Origin: an uncultured Mucispirillum sp. | GTDB taxonomy: Bacteria > Chrysiogenota > Deferribacteres > Deferribacterales > Mucispirillaceae | DNA length: 12,166 bases | NCBI GenBank assembly: GCA_937890655.1 | Contig: CALADT010000281.1 | Coordinates: 1 to 12,166, forward strand | Reading direction: 5' to 3' | Shown here: piece after piece, positions 1 through 6,531 of the stretch | Layout of the letters: each line of letters begins with the position of its first letter | How positions within the stretch are numbered: position 1 is the first letter of the stretch | Program-made: the position numbers and the translations under genes | Notes under the pieces: model-generated | Database searches by the model: none | Told to the model about the DNA's origin: nothing | The model's input: the letters and a program-made list of their open reading frames with translations, nothing else

Positions 1-30
1 ACACCTGGGAGATTAGGGCACTGCCAAAGC
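1..30 (+). rRNA. rrf: 5S ribosomal RNA, 3' end (partial)
   Basis: The first 30 bases resemble the 3' end of bacterial 5S rRNA. They contain the conserved block of a GAGA/GAGT-like loop, then TAGGG, then ACTGCC, the same order as the 3' end of E. coli 5S. The final bases (about 20-30) would form the 3' half of the terminal helix that pairs with the missing 5' end. An intrinsic terminator 14 nt downstream supports the end of an rRNA operon. Only about a quarter of the molecule is visible, and the exact 3' end could differ by one or two bases. Confidence 0.85.
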
Positions 31-44
31 TAAAAAATATATAT

Positions 45-82
45 AAAAGACTGGCGTAGGTTATTATGTCAGTCTTTTTTTT
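45..82 (+). terminator. Intrinsic terminator of the rRNA operon
   Basis: AAAAGACTG (45-53) pairs exactly with CAGTCTTTT (70-78). The helix extends inward through wobble and Watson-Crick pairs (54-58 with 65-69) to close a six-base loop, GGTTAT (59-64). An eight-base T run (75-82) follows directly. Its position just after the 5S end fits the terminator of the ribosomal operon. Confidence 0.88.
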
Positions 83-296
83 ATGTGTATATCTTTTTTG
101 CCTACTACTATGTTGTTTTAAGTATGTGGCTTAGTCATTGATTACTTATAAACTCCTTTCGCCACAACATAAAGCCGCCTTGTATTGAGCTAATATTTTT
201 TAGCCTTAAAAATTATATTTATAAGAAAGCAATGATTGTTTACTTTACAATTATTTTTTACCATTACACTTCTCATACATTACTATCTTTTCTGAG

Positions 297-346
297 AAAA
301 TAGCGAAGAATCTTAAAAACATACCTATAATATTCGTTATTTTTTT
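297..346 (+). terminator. Terminator-like hairpin in the spacer (candidate)
   Basis: Bases 297-307 pair with 333-343 over 11 bp, with one G-T wobble, around a 25-nt loop, and a run of seven T lies at 340-346. The form is that of an intrinsic terminator, but the helix is AT-rich and the loop is long. No gene is seen upstream that would need it. It could be a second terminator for the rRNA operon, the end of an unrecognised small RNA, or chance in AT-rich DNA. Confidence 0.3.
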
Positions 347-602
347 CTACATGGACATAAAAATATCTTATTTAAAATAATAATCTTTTTTTAGATATTT
401 CTGATCGTTGCACTCACTTTAAACATGACTGTTGTTTAATACTATTATTTTATACATGTATTAATAATATTTTAGTAATTATAACTTTGTATTTTAAGTT
501 ATTTTTACTTTTTTTATTTATCAAAAATAATAAAGTTATACCACTTTTAATTATTTATGTAACAAGGAAGAATATAAATAAAAAAATAAACAAAACAACT
601 TG

Positions 603-631
603 TTGAATTTTTTTAAAATTAATGTTAGTAT
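603..631 (+). promoter_or_regulatory. Candidate sigma70-type promoter for the beta-barrel gene
   Basis: TTGAAT (603-608) and TAGTAT (626-631) each match the consensus hexamers at four of six positions and are 17 bp apart. Transcription would begin near 638, leaving a short leader of about 32 nt before the ATG at 670. Such a start site would also exclude the in-frame upstream TTG at 622 as a translation start. In DNA this AT-rich, weak matches are common, so this is only a candidate. Confidence 0.3.
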
Positions 632-669
632 CCCTTAAATTTATTTATTTTTCATTCAGTGGAGGCGAA

Positions 670-1218
670 ATGAAAAAGATTATTTTTATATTATGCGTTC
701 CTTTTATTTTATTATCAACAGGTAAAAGTTATGCAGATTCTGGTGCTTACTACTCTTGGTTGACTGTTGGATACGGTTATTCTCAAAGTGTAGACAATAG
801 CTGGTCAGCTACTGGCCCTGTTAAACTTACTATTGGTGGTTTATTATGGGAATATGTTGGTATGGAGCTTTCAGCAGATACAAGCTGGTTAGATAATGGA
901 CGCAATAATTTTGCATGGTCCCTTGATTTAAAACCTTATGTTTTAGTTCAATCAACTTTAGGTAATAGAAGTAATGCCCTTATTCCATATGTTGGTATTG
1001 CACCTGTTTTTTCTATTGCAGGTGTTAATTATGATAATAGGGATGATGTAACAGGTTTTGATGTGGGTGTTGCTACAAAAGGTGGTTTAAGAGTAAAACT
1101 TGCAGGCGCTTTAATGCTTGGTATGGGTATAGAATATGTTTATCATCATAATAAATTACCTCATACAAGAAATATGTCGCAATTTAACGCTATTGCAGAA
1201 ATAGGTTTTAGCTGGTAG
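670..1218 (+). CDS. Small secreted outer-membrane beta-barrel protein
   Basis: This encodes a predicted 182-residue protein. The start chosen is ATG 670, preceded by a strong GGAGG (661-665) at 4-nt spacing. The in-frame TTG at 622 would add 16 residues ahead of a perfect signal peptide and has no ribosome site. The N-terminus MKKIIFILCVPFILLS followed by SYA-D looks like a Sec signal cleaved after Ala22. The mature part, about 160 residues, alternates polar and hydrophobic or aromatic residues with glycine turns and ends ...AEIGFSW. That C-terminal aromatic is typical of a beta-signal recognised by the BAM complex. The size fits an eight-stranded barrel of the OmpX/OmpA-barrel class. No specific family is recognised, so ligand and role are unknown. 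It stands alone between two AT-rich spacers and ends at a hairpin, so it is probably monocistronic. Confidence 0.75.
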   Translation: MKKIIFILCVPFILLSTGKSYADSGAYYSWLTVGYGYSQSVDNSWSATGPVKLTIGGLLWEYVGMELSADTSWLDNGRNNFAWSLDLKPYVLVQSTLGNRSNALIPYVGIAPVFSIAGVNYDNRDDVTGFDVGVATKGGLRVKLAGALMLGMGIEYVYHHNKLPHTRNMSQFNAIAEIGFSW

Positions 1219-1242
1219 TAATTTACCATTTAATAATATCTT

Positions 1243-1281
1243 ATTTATTACAAGGTTATATAACATAATCTTGTAATAAAT
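1243..1281 (+). terminator. Long hairpin after the beta-barrel gene, probable transcript end
   Basis: Bases 1243-1254 (ATTTATTACAAG) are the exact reverse complement of 1270-1281. The pairing continues inward (1255-1259 with 1265-1269, one wobble) to a five-base loop, giving a 17-bp stem. It starts 24 nt after the stop codon at 1218. No clear T run follows, so it may stabilise or process the 3' end rather than act as a textbook intrinsic terminator. The near-perfect symmetry could let it work in either direction. Confidence 0.5.
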
Positions 1282-1368
1282 TATAAGTAATATATTATAT
1301 TACATTGTATTAGTTTAAAGTATTTTTAATTTATATTATTATCTAATTTAATCTTTATAAAATTACTA

Positions 1369-1396
1369 TTGTTATTTAAAGAAAAAATACTATATT
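1369..1396 (+). promoter_or_regulatory. Candidate promoter for the pyrF-dedA operon
   Basis: TTGTTA (1369-1374) and TATATT (1391-1396) are 16 bp apart and each resembles a sigma70 hexamer at four of six positions. The leader to the pyrF ATG would be about 115 nt. Several overlapping alternatives exist in this AT-rich stretch, such as TATTAT at 1393. A promoter is expected somewhere here because the preceding gene ends in a hairpin, but its exact place is uncertain. Confidence 0.25.
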
Positions 1397-1519
1397 ATAC
1401 TAAAAAGTAAAAGATATTTTTAAATAAACAAAAAAATGCAATATGATATTTAAAATATAATTGAATAAAAAATATTTTTGTGTTACTATATTGGTAATAA
1501 TTATATAACAGGAATTTGT

Positions 1520-2230
1520 ATGGAAGTTATAACTGCATTAGATTTTGATAATATTGACAAAGCTAAAGCCCTTGTAAAAAGCGTTGGTAATCATATTAAT
1601 TATTATAAAGTAGGTTTAGAGTTGTTTGTATCAACAGGTCCTGCAATTATTGATTTTTTAAAGTCAGAAAATAAAAAGGTTTTCCTTGATTTAAAATTTC
1701 ATGATATACCAAATACTGCTTCAAGAGCAGTGGCTGCTTCTGCTAATTATGGTGCAGATATAATAAATATTCACACTCAAGGCGGTGTGGATATGATGAA
1801 AATGTGTGTTAGTGAACTTAATAATGAATGTAATAAAAAAGGTCTTAAACGTCCTTTATTAATTGGTGTTACTCTTTTAACAAGTTTAGATGATAACCAT
1901 TTATTAGATTTTGGTATTAAAGATTATTCGTCATCTGGTTATGTTTTACATTTAGCATTAAAAGCAAAAGAATGTGGCCTTGATGGTGTTGTTTCTAGTG
2001 CAAAAGAAACTAAAATTATAAAAGAAAATAGTAAATTAGGAAAAGATTTTATAACAGTTACTCCAGGGATACGCCCTATTGGTGCAGATGTTTTGGATCA
2101 AAAACGAGTAGTAACCCCAAAAGATGCTGTTAATCTTGGTTCTGATTATATAGTTGTAGGTAGGCCTATAACTCAAGCTAAAGACCCAGCCTTTGCTGCT
2201 GAAAGTATTATAAAGGAGATTAACGGTTAA
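1520..2230 (+). CDS. pyrF: Orotidine-5'-phosphate decarboxylase
   Basis: Cytosolic enzyme that decarboxylates OMP to UMP, the last step of de novo pyrimidine synthesis. The 236-residue product has the expected TIM-barrel landmarks of the family. These are ALDFD (Asp8), KVGLELF (Lys30), the catalytic DLKFHDIPNT block (Asp57, Lys59, Asp62), GVTLLTS, TPGIRP (Arg185 for the phosphate) and VVGRPI (Gly214-Arg215). The length is normal. ATG 1520 was chosen because the protein begins right at the family's first strand and AGGA (1510-1513) lies upstream. TTG 1478 would add a non-conserved 14-residue tail. It is the first gene of the tightly packed train and is followed by pyrE after 2 nt. Confidence 0.96.
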   Translation: MEVITALDFDNIDKAKALVKSVGNHINYYKVGLELFVSTGPAIIDFLKSENKKVFLDLKFHDIPNTASRAVAASANYGADIINIHTQGGVDMMKMCVSELNNECNKKGLKRPLLIGVTLLTSLDDNHLLDFGIKDYSSSGYVLHLALKAKECGLDGVVSSAKETKIIKENSKLGKDFITVTPGIRPIGADVLDQKRVVTPKDAVNLGSDYIVVGRPITQAKDPAFAAESIIKEING

Positions 2231-2232
2231 GT

Positions 2233-2811
2233 ATGGATAGTAAATCAGTTATAAAAAATTATGAAGAAAACGGAGCATTACTAAGGGGGCATTTTTTATT
2301 ATCATCTGGCTTGCACTCAGATGCTTATTTACAGTCAGAATTGATTATGCAAAACCCAGATAATGCAAAAAATATTATTAGTGGTTTAAAAGAAGTATTA
2401 AAAGATGTAGAATTTAGCACAATAGTTAGCCCTGCTGTTGGTGGTATCCGTTTTGGTTATGAACTAGCTTCTATATTACATAAAAGAAGCCTTTTTACTG
2501 AACGTGTTGATGGTGTTATGACGTTTCGTCGTGGCTTTACATTATCACAAGGTGAAAAAGTGTTAGTAGCTGAAGATGTTGTTACCACAGGTAAATCTAC
2601 AAAAGAATGTATAAAAGCTATTGAAGAGGCTGGTGGTGTTGTTGTGGGTGTTACTTCTATTATTGATAGAAGCTCTGGGAAAGCTAATTTTAGTGTTCCA
2701 TTTTATCCACTAGCTAATGTGGAAGTAAAAAGTTATAATGCAGAAGATTGCCCTATGTGTAAAGAGGGCCTACCTTGTGTTAAACCAGGAAGTCGTGTTT
2801 TTACAAAATAG
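2233..2811 (+). CDS. pyrE: Orotate phosphoribosyltransferase
   Basis: Joins orotate to PRPP to give OMP, the substrate of the PyrF encoded just upstream, so the pair makes UMP. The 192-residue product carries SGLHSDAY near residue 25, VSPAVGGIRFGYELA (65-79) and the type I phosphoribosyltransferase PRPP loop LVAEDVVTTGKST (111-123), with the paired acidic residues Glu114-Asp115. The tail CPMCKEGLPCVKPGSR (173-188) is typical of a subgroup of bacterial PyrE and supports an intact C-terminus. GGAG at 2215-2218 lies a rather long 14 nt before the ATG. Re-initiation after the pyrF stop 2 nt away is likely. Confidence 0.95.
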   Translation: MDSKSVIKNYEENGALLRGHFLLSSGLHSDAYLQSELIMQNPDNAKNIISGLKEVLKDVEFSTIVSPAVGGIRFGYELASILHKRSLFTERVDGVMTFRRGFTLSQGEKVLVAEDVVTTGKSTKECIKAIEEAGGVVVGVTSIIDRSSGKANFSVPFYPLANVEVKSYNAEDCPMCKEGLPCVKPGSRVFTK

Positions 2812-2818
2812 GTGATTT

Positions 2819-3493
2819 ATGGAATTGATTACTGCTATTAAAAAGCATCTTCTTCCAAACATAAAACTATGGGTAGCAATAAAAGGCACATCTAGGCTAT
2901 ATTTAACTAATATAGTAGATGTTTATGATGAATCTTTTACTATTTATCCTCCTATGGATAATGGTGAACGTTTAATTGTTACAAAAAAAACTAAATTAGA
3001 GTTTATGTATATAAGTAATAGTGGAAAATATTATTTCACTACAAAGGCAATAGATATTATAAAGGACCAAATAACTTTACTTGCCATAGAATTGCCAAGA
3101 GTAATAGAACGTCATGAAATGCGTGCATTTTTTAGAGTGGATTTACTCCGTCATATTCCTGTTAAACTTCGTGATGACATTGTAAATGAAGAAACAGGGA
3201 CTTGTTACTGTAAAGGTGAAATGGTAACAATGGTTTGCACAGATATTTCAGGTGGTGGCTTAAAACTTTTAAGCCCTGTGGCATTAAGAGTAGATGATAA
3301 AATAGATATAGATTTAAGTGGTATAGTTGATGGTATAGAATCTGTTGAAGGAACTGTTGTCCGTAAGATAGGTGTAGAGGAAGGTGCATACGCATTTGGT
3401 GTAAAATTTACCTCTTTACTGGAATCTGAAAGGGATAAAATAGTGAAACGGATATTCCAACGTCAAGTAGAACAAGCAAAACTTAATGATTAG
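2819..3493 (+). CDS. PilZ-domain protein, probable c-di-GMP receptor (YcgR-like layout)
   Basis: The 224-residue soluble protein has two parts. An N-terminal beta-rich region (about 1-95) resembles the YcgR N-terminal domain. It is followed by a PilZ domain that opens with RHEMRAFFRVD, giving the RxxxR c-di-GMP motif (Arg102, Arg106). The second motif is DISGGG (Asp142, Ser144, Gly147), matching [D/N]xSxxG. With both binding motifs intact, c-di-GMP binding is likely from family knowledge. In YcgR such proteins act on the flagellar motor, but the target here is unknown because no motility or diguanylate cyclase gene is in view. It sits 7 nt after pyrE with AGGTGA just before the ATG, and is followed by a STAS gene that may be a signalling partner (inference). 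Confidence 0.87.
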   Translation: MELITAIKKHLLPNIKLWVAIKGTSRLYLTNIVDVYDESFTIYPPMDNGERLIVTKKTKLEFMYISNSGKYYFTTKAIDIIKDQITLLAIELPRVIERHEMRAFFRVDLLRHIPVKLRDDIVNEETGTCYCKGEMVTMVCTDISGGGLKLLSPVALRVDDKIDIDLSGIVDGIESVEGTVVRKIGVEEGAYAFGVKFTSLLESERDKIVKRIFQRQVEQAKLND

Positions 3494-3507
3494 TATTAGG
3501 AGGAACA

Positions 3508-3858
3508 ATGTCATTTAACAGTCAGCGTGAAACAATAGGCGAAAATGTAAATGTTGAATTTATTTTCCCTGTTCATGAAATTGACTCTTTTAATGGAGAA
3601 GAGTTAAAGGTTTATATTGACAGTATTATTGGAGAAGTGGAAAGTGTTGTAATTAATTTTTCAGACATCACATATTTAAACTCCAGTGGTTTAAGAGAAT
3701 TAATTCAACTATTTAAAGTTCTTAAAGAAAATGATAAGAGTTTAATTTTCTCTAATGTTAGTGATGATATTTATAAAATATTTGTGCATACAAATTTAAA
3801 TAGGCTTTTCACTATTGTAAGCGATGATAACGAGGCACGTTCAAAATTTATAAAATAG
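3508..3858 (+). CDS. STAS-domain protein, anti-sigma factor antagonist type
   Basis: This is a 116-residue single-domain protein of the SpoIIAA/RsbV fold. The core VVINFSDITYLNSSGLREL (47-65) holds the conserved strand and the N-S-S-G loop. Ser59 is in the position that partner kinases phosphorylate in SpoIIAA. The residue before it is Asn58 where SpoIIAA has Asp, a common variant in this family. Such proteins bind an anti-sigma or histidine-kinase-like partner and release its target when dephosphorylated. No RsbW-like kinase, PP2C phosphatase or sigma factor is in this window, so the partner is unknown. A perfect AGGAGG (3498-3503) at 4-nt spacing marks the ATG, the strongest ribosome site in the train, suggesting relatively high expression. 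Confidence 0.88.
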   Translation: MSFNSQRETIGENVNVEFIFPVHEIDSFNGEELKVYIDSIIGEVESVVINFSDITYLNSSGLRELIQLFKVLKENDKSLIFSNVSDDIYKIFVHTNLNRLFTIVSDDNEARSKFIK

Positions 3859-3883
3859 TTTTGTATTAATAGGTTTTTATTTT

Positions 3884-4942
3884 ATGAAAAAAATTGACTG
3901 CTTATCGGAACATGAAATAATATCATTAGTAAAAGACTATAATGAACAAGCTTTTAGAGGCAAGCAGATATATAATTGGTTATACCATAATCATGTTAAT
4001 TCTTTTGATATGATGACGAATATGCCTGCTTCTTTAAGAGAAAAATTAAGTCTTGAATATGGTTTTACATCACTTTATGAAGTTAAACGGCTAACTTCTG
4101 GTGATGGTTCTATTAAATTTTTATTTCAGTTAGAAGACGGAGAGCATATAGAATCTGTTTTACTTCGTGATAACGATAGGATATCTGGTTGTATATCTAC
4201 CCAAATAGGCTGCCGTATGGGTTGCAAATTTTGTGCTACTGCTGCAGCTGTTGGTTTTAAAAGGAACTTAACTGTTGGAGAAATCTTAAAACAAATAATA
4301 GTTTTAAGAAAAAGTGCAGAAGAACTTTTTGATGAAAAGTTATTAAACCTTGTGTTTATGGGTATGGGAGAACCACTTGATAATATACAGAACCTAAAAA
4401 AAGCACTAGAAATATTATTAGATGAAAACGCTTTTGGGTTCTCTCATAGAAAAATAACAGTTTCTACTTCTGGGCTAATTGATGGTATAAAAGAATTTTT
4501 TAAAATGGATACACCTGTTAATTTAGCTGTATCTATAAATGCACCAAATGAAAAAATAAGAAAAGATATTATGCCTGTTACAAAGAAATATCATTTGGAA
4601 GATTTAATTAATACACTAAAAACCATAGAACTTGATAAACGTAAAAAAATTACGTTAGAATATGTGCTTTTAGGTGGTATAAACGATTCACTTGCTCATG
4701 CAAAAGAATTTTATAATTTAATAAAAGGTGTAAAGGCAAAAGTGAACTTAATTTCTTATAATGGTTCACCATTTTCTAAATTTAAAACACCTGATGAAAA
4801 AAATGTTTTACAGTTTCAAGAATATTTAATTAATAACAAAGTTACTGTATTTATAAGAAAAAAATTAGGGCAGGATATATCCGGAGCCTGTGGACAGCTT
4901 GCAGCCGAATATAAAGGTGTAGGTAGTATAGAGAATAGTTAG
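3884..4942 (+). CDS. rlmN: Dual-specificity rRNA/tRNA adenine-C2 methyltransferase RlmN
   Basis: Radical-SAM enzyme that methylates C2 of A2503 in 23S rRNA and, in E. coli, A37 of some tRNAs. The 352-residue product is full length. The cluster motif is GCRMGCKFC (Cys110, Cys114, Cys117), followed by GFKRNLTVGEI and the SAM-binding FMGMGEPLDN. The two cysteines of the ping-pong methyl transfer are present: Cys103, seven residues before the cluster as in E. coli Cys118, and Cys336 in SGACGQLA. Glu90 matches the conserved E. coli Glu105. It follows the STAS gene after a 25-nt gap, the largest in the train, and the upstream AGG (3871-3873) is a weak, rather distant ribosome site. Confidence 0.96.
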   Translation: MKKIDCLSEHEIISLVKDYNEQAFRGKQIYNWLYHNHVNSFDMMTNMPASLREKLSLEYGFTSLYEVKRLTSGDGSIKFLFQLEDGEHIESVLLRDNDRISGCISTQIGCRMGCKFCATAAAVGFKRNLTVGEILKQIIVLRKSAEELFDEKLLNLVFMGMGEPLDNIQNLKKALEILLDENAFGFSHRKITVSTSGLIDGIKEFFKMDTPVNLAVSINAPNEKIRKDIMPVTKKYHLEDLINTLKTIELDKRKKITLEYVLLGGINDSLAHAKEFYNLIKGVKAKVNLISYNGSPFSKFKTPDEKNVLQFQEYLINNKVTVFIRKKLGQDISGACGQLAAEYKGVGSIENS

Positions 4943-4956
4943 TATAGGAGAAATAT

Positions 4957-5412
4957 ATGTTACAAAAAGGCGATAACGCACCTTTTTTTGAGTTAGAATC
5001 ATCAGACGGTGGTAAAATATCAAGCGAAAGTTTAAAAGGGATGAAATATGTTTTATATTTTTACCCAAAAGATAATACTTCTGGTTGCACTAAAGAAGCA
5101 ATAGAATTTAGCGAATTATTAGAAGAATTTCAGAAAAAAGAAGTAAAAATATTTGGTGTTAGCCCTAATAATATGCAAAAACATGAAAAATTTATTAAAG
5201 ACCATAATTTAAAAATCACTTTATTATCAGACCCTAATAATGAAGTTTCAGCATCTTATTTTGCATATGGGGATAAAAGTATGTATGGTAAAGTTTATAA
5301 AGGTATAATTCGTTCTACATTTGTTATTAATGAAGACGGTGTAATAGAAGAAGCATTTTATAAAGTTAAAGCAGCAGGTCATGCTAAAAAAGTATTGGAT
5401 TGTGTGTTATAA
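4957..5412 (+). CDS. bcp: Thioredoxin-dependent peroxiredoxin, PrxQ/Bcp class
   Basis: Reduces hydrogen peroxide and organic peroxides with electrons from thioredoxin. The 151-residue product has the usual PrxQ length and the active-site motif YFYPKDNTSGCT (Pro37, Thr41, peroxidatic Cys44), plus Arg119 in IIRSTFVI. In the classical two-Cys form (E. coli Bcp Cys45/Cys50) a resolving cysteine lies five residues after the first. Here that position is Ile49, and the only other cysteine is Cys149, two residues from the end. It may therefore act as a one-Cys enzyme or use another partner for resolution (inference). AGGAG (4946-4950) precedes the ATG by 6 nt. Its stop shares one base with the xseB start (TAATG). 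Confidence 0.93.
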   Translation: MLQKGDNAPFFELESSDGGKISSESLKGMKYVLYFYPKDNTSGCTKEAIEFSELLEEFQKKEVKIFGVSPNNMQKHEKFIKDHNLKITLLSDPNNEVSASYFAYGDKSMYGKVYKGIIRSTFVINEDGVIEEAFYKVKAAGHAKKVLDCVL

Positions 5413-5645
5413 TGAAAGCAACTAAAGATTTTGAAAACAACTTAAAACGTCTTGAAAGCATTGTAACAGCCCTTGAAAATGAAGAAAAGTCTTTAGAAGA
5501 TACTGTAAAACTTTTTAAAGAGGGTATGCAACTTTCAAAAGATTGCAGAAGTGCTTTAAAAGAAGTGGAAGAATCTGTTAAACAAGTTATGGAAGAAGAC
5601 AGTAACGGCAATATTATTACTACTGATTTGAAAACAAATGAATAG
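5412..5645 (+). CDS. xseB: Exodeoxyribonuclease VII small subunit
   Basis: The 77-residue helical protein contains FENNLKRLESIVTALENEEK followed by LEDTVKLFKEGMQLSKDC, the typical XseB helical-hairpin pattern and size. Several XseB chains assemble on the XseA catalytic subunit to form exonuclease VII, which degrades single-stranded DNA from both ends. The start is ATG 5412, overlapping the peroxiredoxin stop as TAATG. An in-frame TTG at 5400 is inside the previous gene and gives no conserved residues. xseA, often next to xseB in other bacteria, is not in this window. The last 8 nt overlap ispA, a neighbour often conserved beside xseB. Confidence 0.93.
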   Translation: MKATKDFENNLKRLESIVTALENEEKSLEDTVKLFKEGMQLSKDCRSALKEVEESVKQVMEEDSNGNIITTDLKTNE

Positions 5646-6531
5646 CACTTTATTATTTTTTAAAGAAAGTTCTGACAGAGTTGAGCATTTTTTAGACTCA
5701 TACCTTTCCAACTCATCTGTTTTTACAGCTGGGTTAAATGAAGGTATGCGTTACAGTGTATTTGCAGGCGGTAAACGTTTAAGGCCTGCATTAGTGTATG
5801 CTTCTTATGGTTTATTTAAAGATGATTATGATAGAATAACCCCTTTAGCTGCTGCCATAGAAGTATTACACACATATTCATTAATTCACGATGATTTACC
5901 AGCTATGGATAATGATGATATGCGTCGTGGAAAACCATCTAACCATAAAGCATTTGGAGAAGCTGAAGCAATTTTAACAGGTGATGCTTTATTAACAAAA
6001 TCATTTGAAATAATATCAGATAGTAGTCTACTTAAAGATGTTAATGATAGTGTGCGTTTAAAAGCTATTCATAAATTAGCTGTTGCCTCTGGAGATTTTG
6101 GTATGGTTGGCGGCCAATTTGCAGATATTACATCAGAGGGTAAAGTTCCAAATATTGAGCTTGTGGATTATATTCATAAAAACAAAACATCATCATTAAT
6201 AGAGTGTGCCGTCTATTTTGGTGGAATAGCTGCAGAAGCAAATGATAACCAAATGGATAACTTAATTGCTTTTGGTAAATATATTGGCTTAGCATTTCAA
6301 GTGGTTGATGATATTTTGGATATTACATCATCTTCTGAAGTTTTAGGTAAAAATGTTAATAAAGATATAGAAAGCCATAAAGCGACTTACCCTGCAGTTT
6401 ATTCTCTTGAGGGTGCAAAAGAAAAGGCTGATGAGTATATTAAAAAAGCATTATATAATTTAGAAATATTTGGCGAAAAATCTAATATGTTAAAAAGTAT
6501 TGCAAAATTTATTACGGAGCGTAACTCATAG
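5638..6531 (+). CDS. ispA: Polyprenyl (farnesyl/geranylgeranyl) diphosphate synthase
   Basis: Condenses dimethylallyl or allylic diphosphates with IPP in the cytosol, giving C15 (perhaps C20) prenyl diphosphates for quinone, undecaprenyl and other lipids. The 297-residue product has all landmarks: GGKRLRP (44-50), the first Asp-rich motif DDLPAMD (Asp85, Asp86, Asp91) with RRGK after it, GGQ (158-160) and the second Asp-rich motif DDILD (224-228). The two-residue insert in the first motif (DDxxxxD) is the usual bacterial type. Chain length cannot be fixed from sequence alone. ATG 5638 overlaps the end of xseB by 8 nt. The end ...TERNS resembles the natural C-terminus of E. coli IspA (...QRNK), so the TAG at 6529-6531 looks genuine. 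That TAG overlaps the proposed ATA start of dxs. Confidence 0.95.
   Translation: MNSTLLFFKESSDRVEHFLDSYLSNSSVFTAGLNEGMRYSVFAGGKRLRPALVYASYGLFKDDYDRITPLAAAIEVLHTYSLIHDDLPAMDNDDMRRGKPSNHKAFGEAEAILTGDALLTKSFEIISDSSLLKDVNDSVRLKAIHKLAVASGDFGMVGGQFADITSEGKVPNIELVDYIHKNKTSSLIECAVYFGGIAAEANDNQMDNLIAFGKYIGLAFQVVDDILDITSSSEVLGKNVNKDIESHKATYPAVYSLEGAKEKADEYIKKALYNLEIFGEKSNMLKSIAKFITERNS
6516..6530 (+). promoter_or_regulatory. Shine-Dalgarno and ATA start of dxs
   Basis: GGAG (6516-6519) lies 8 nt before the ATA at 6528-6530, an ideal spacing. The in-frame TAA at 6522-6524 rules out any start further upstream. Between it and the first canonical start (GTG 6690) there is no ATG, GTG or TTG. The ATA overlaps the ispA stop as ATAG, the same geometry as the common ATGA overlap. 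This site decides the start of dxs. Confidence 0.7.

Larger units (their letters stand above)
83..669. other. Long AT-rich spacer between the rRNA operon and the beta-barrel gene
   Basis: No credible protein gene is seen here on either strand; the frames are broken up by stops and lack good ribosome binding sites. The stretch is extremely AT-rich, apart from a GC-richer patch around 150-180 that includes a 6-bp inverted repeat (125-130 with 161-166). It also holds a terminator-like hairpin (297-346), a 7-bp inverted repeat (481-487 with 496-502) and a 10-bp palindrome (452-461). The last two are easily expected by chance at this composition. A weak promoter candidate for the downstream gene lies at 603-631. 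Confidence 0.6.
1219..1519. other. AT-rich spacer between the beta-barrel gene and the pyrF operon
   Basis: This 301-bp gap holds the long hairpin after the barrel gene (1243-1281), a perfect 17-nt palindrome (1287-1303) and a weak promoter candidate (1369-1396). No protein gene is seen. The in-frame extension of pyrF back to TTG 1478 has no ribosome binding site and no family resemblance. No recognisable pyrimidine-responsive leader (PyrR-type anti-terminator or T-rich attenuator) is visible. Confidence 0.6.

Noticed and set aside
452..502. Palindrome ATACATGTAT (452-461) and inverted repeat 481-487/496-502 as operators
   Set aside because: Short A/T symmetries of this size are expected by chance in such AT-rich spacer, and nothing ties them to a promoter.
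622..669. Longer start (TTG 622) for the beta-barrel protein
   Set aside because: It would put 16 residues before a complete signal peptide, lacks a ribosome site and overlaps the candidate promoter. GGAGG before ATG 670 is clear.
1478..1519. Longer start (TTG 1478) for pyrF
   Set aside because: The extra 14 residues are not family-like and there is no ribosome site; the protein naturally begins at ATG 1520.
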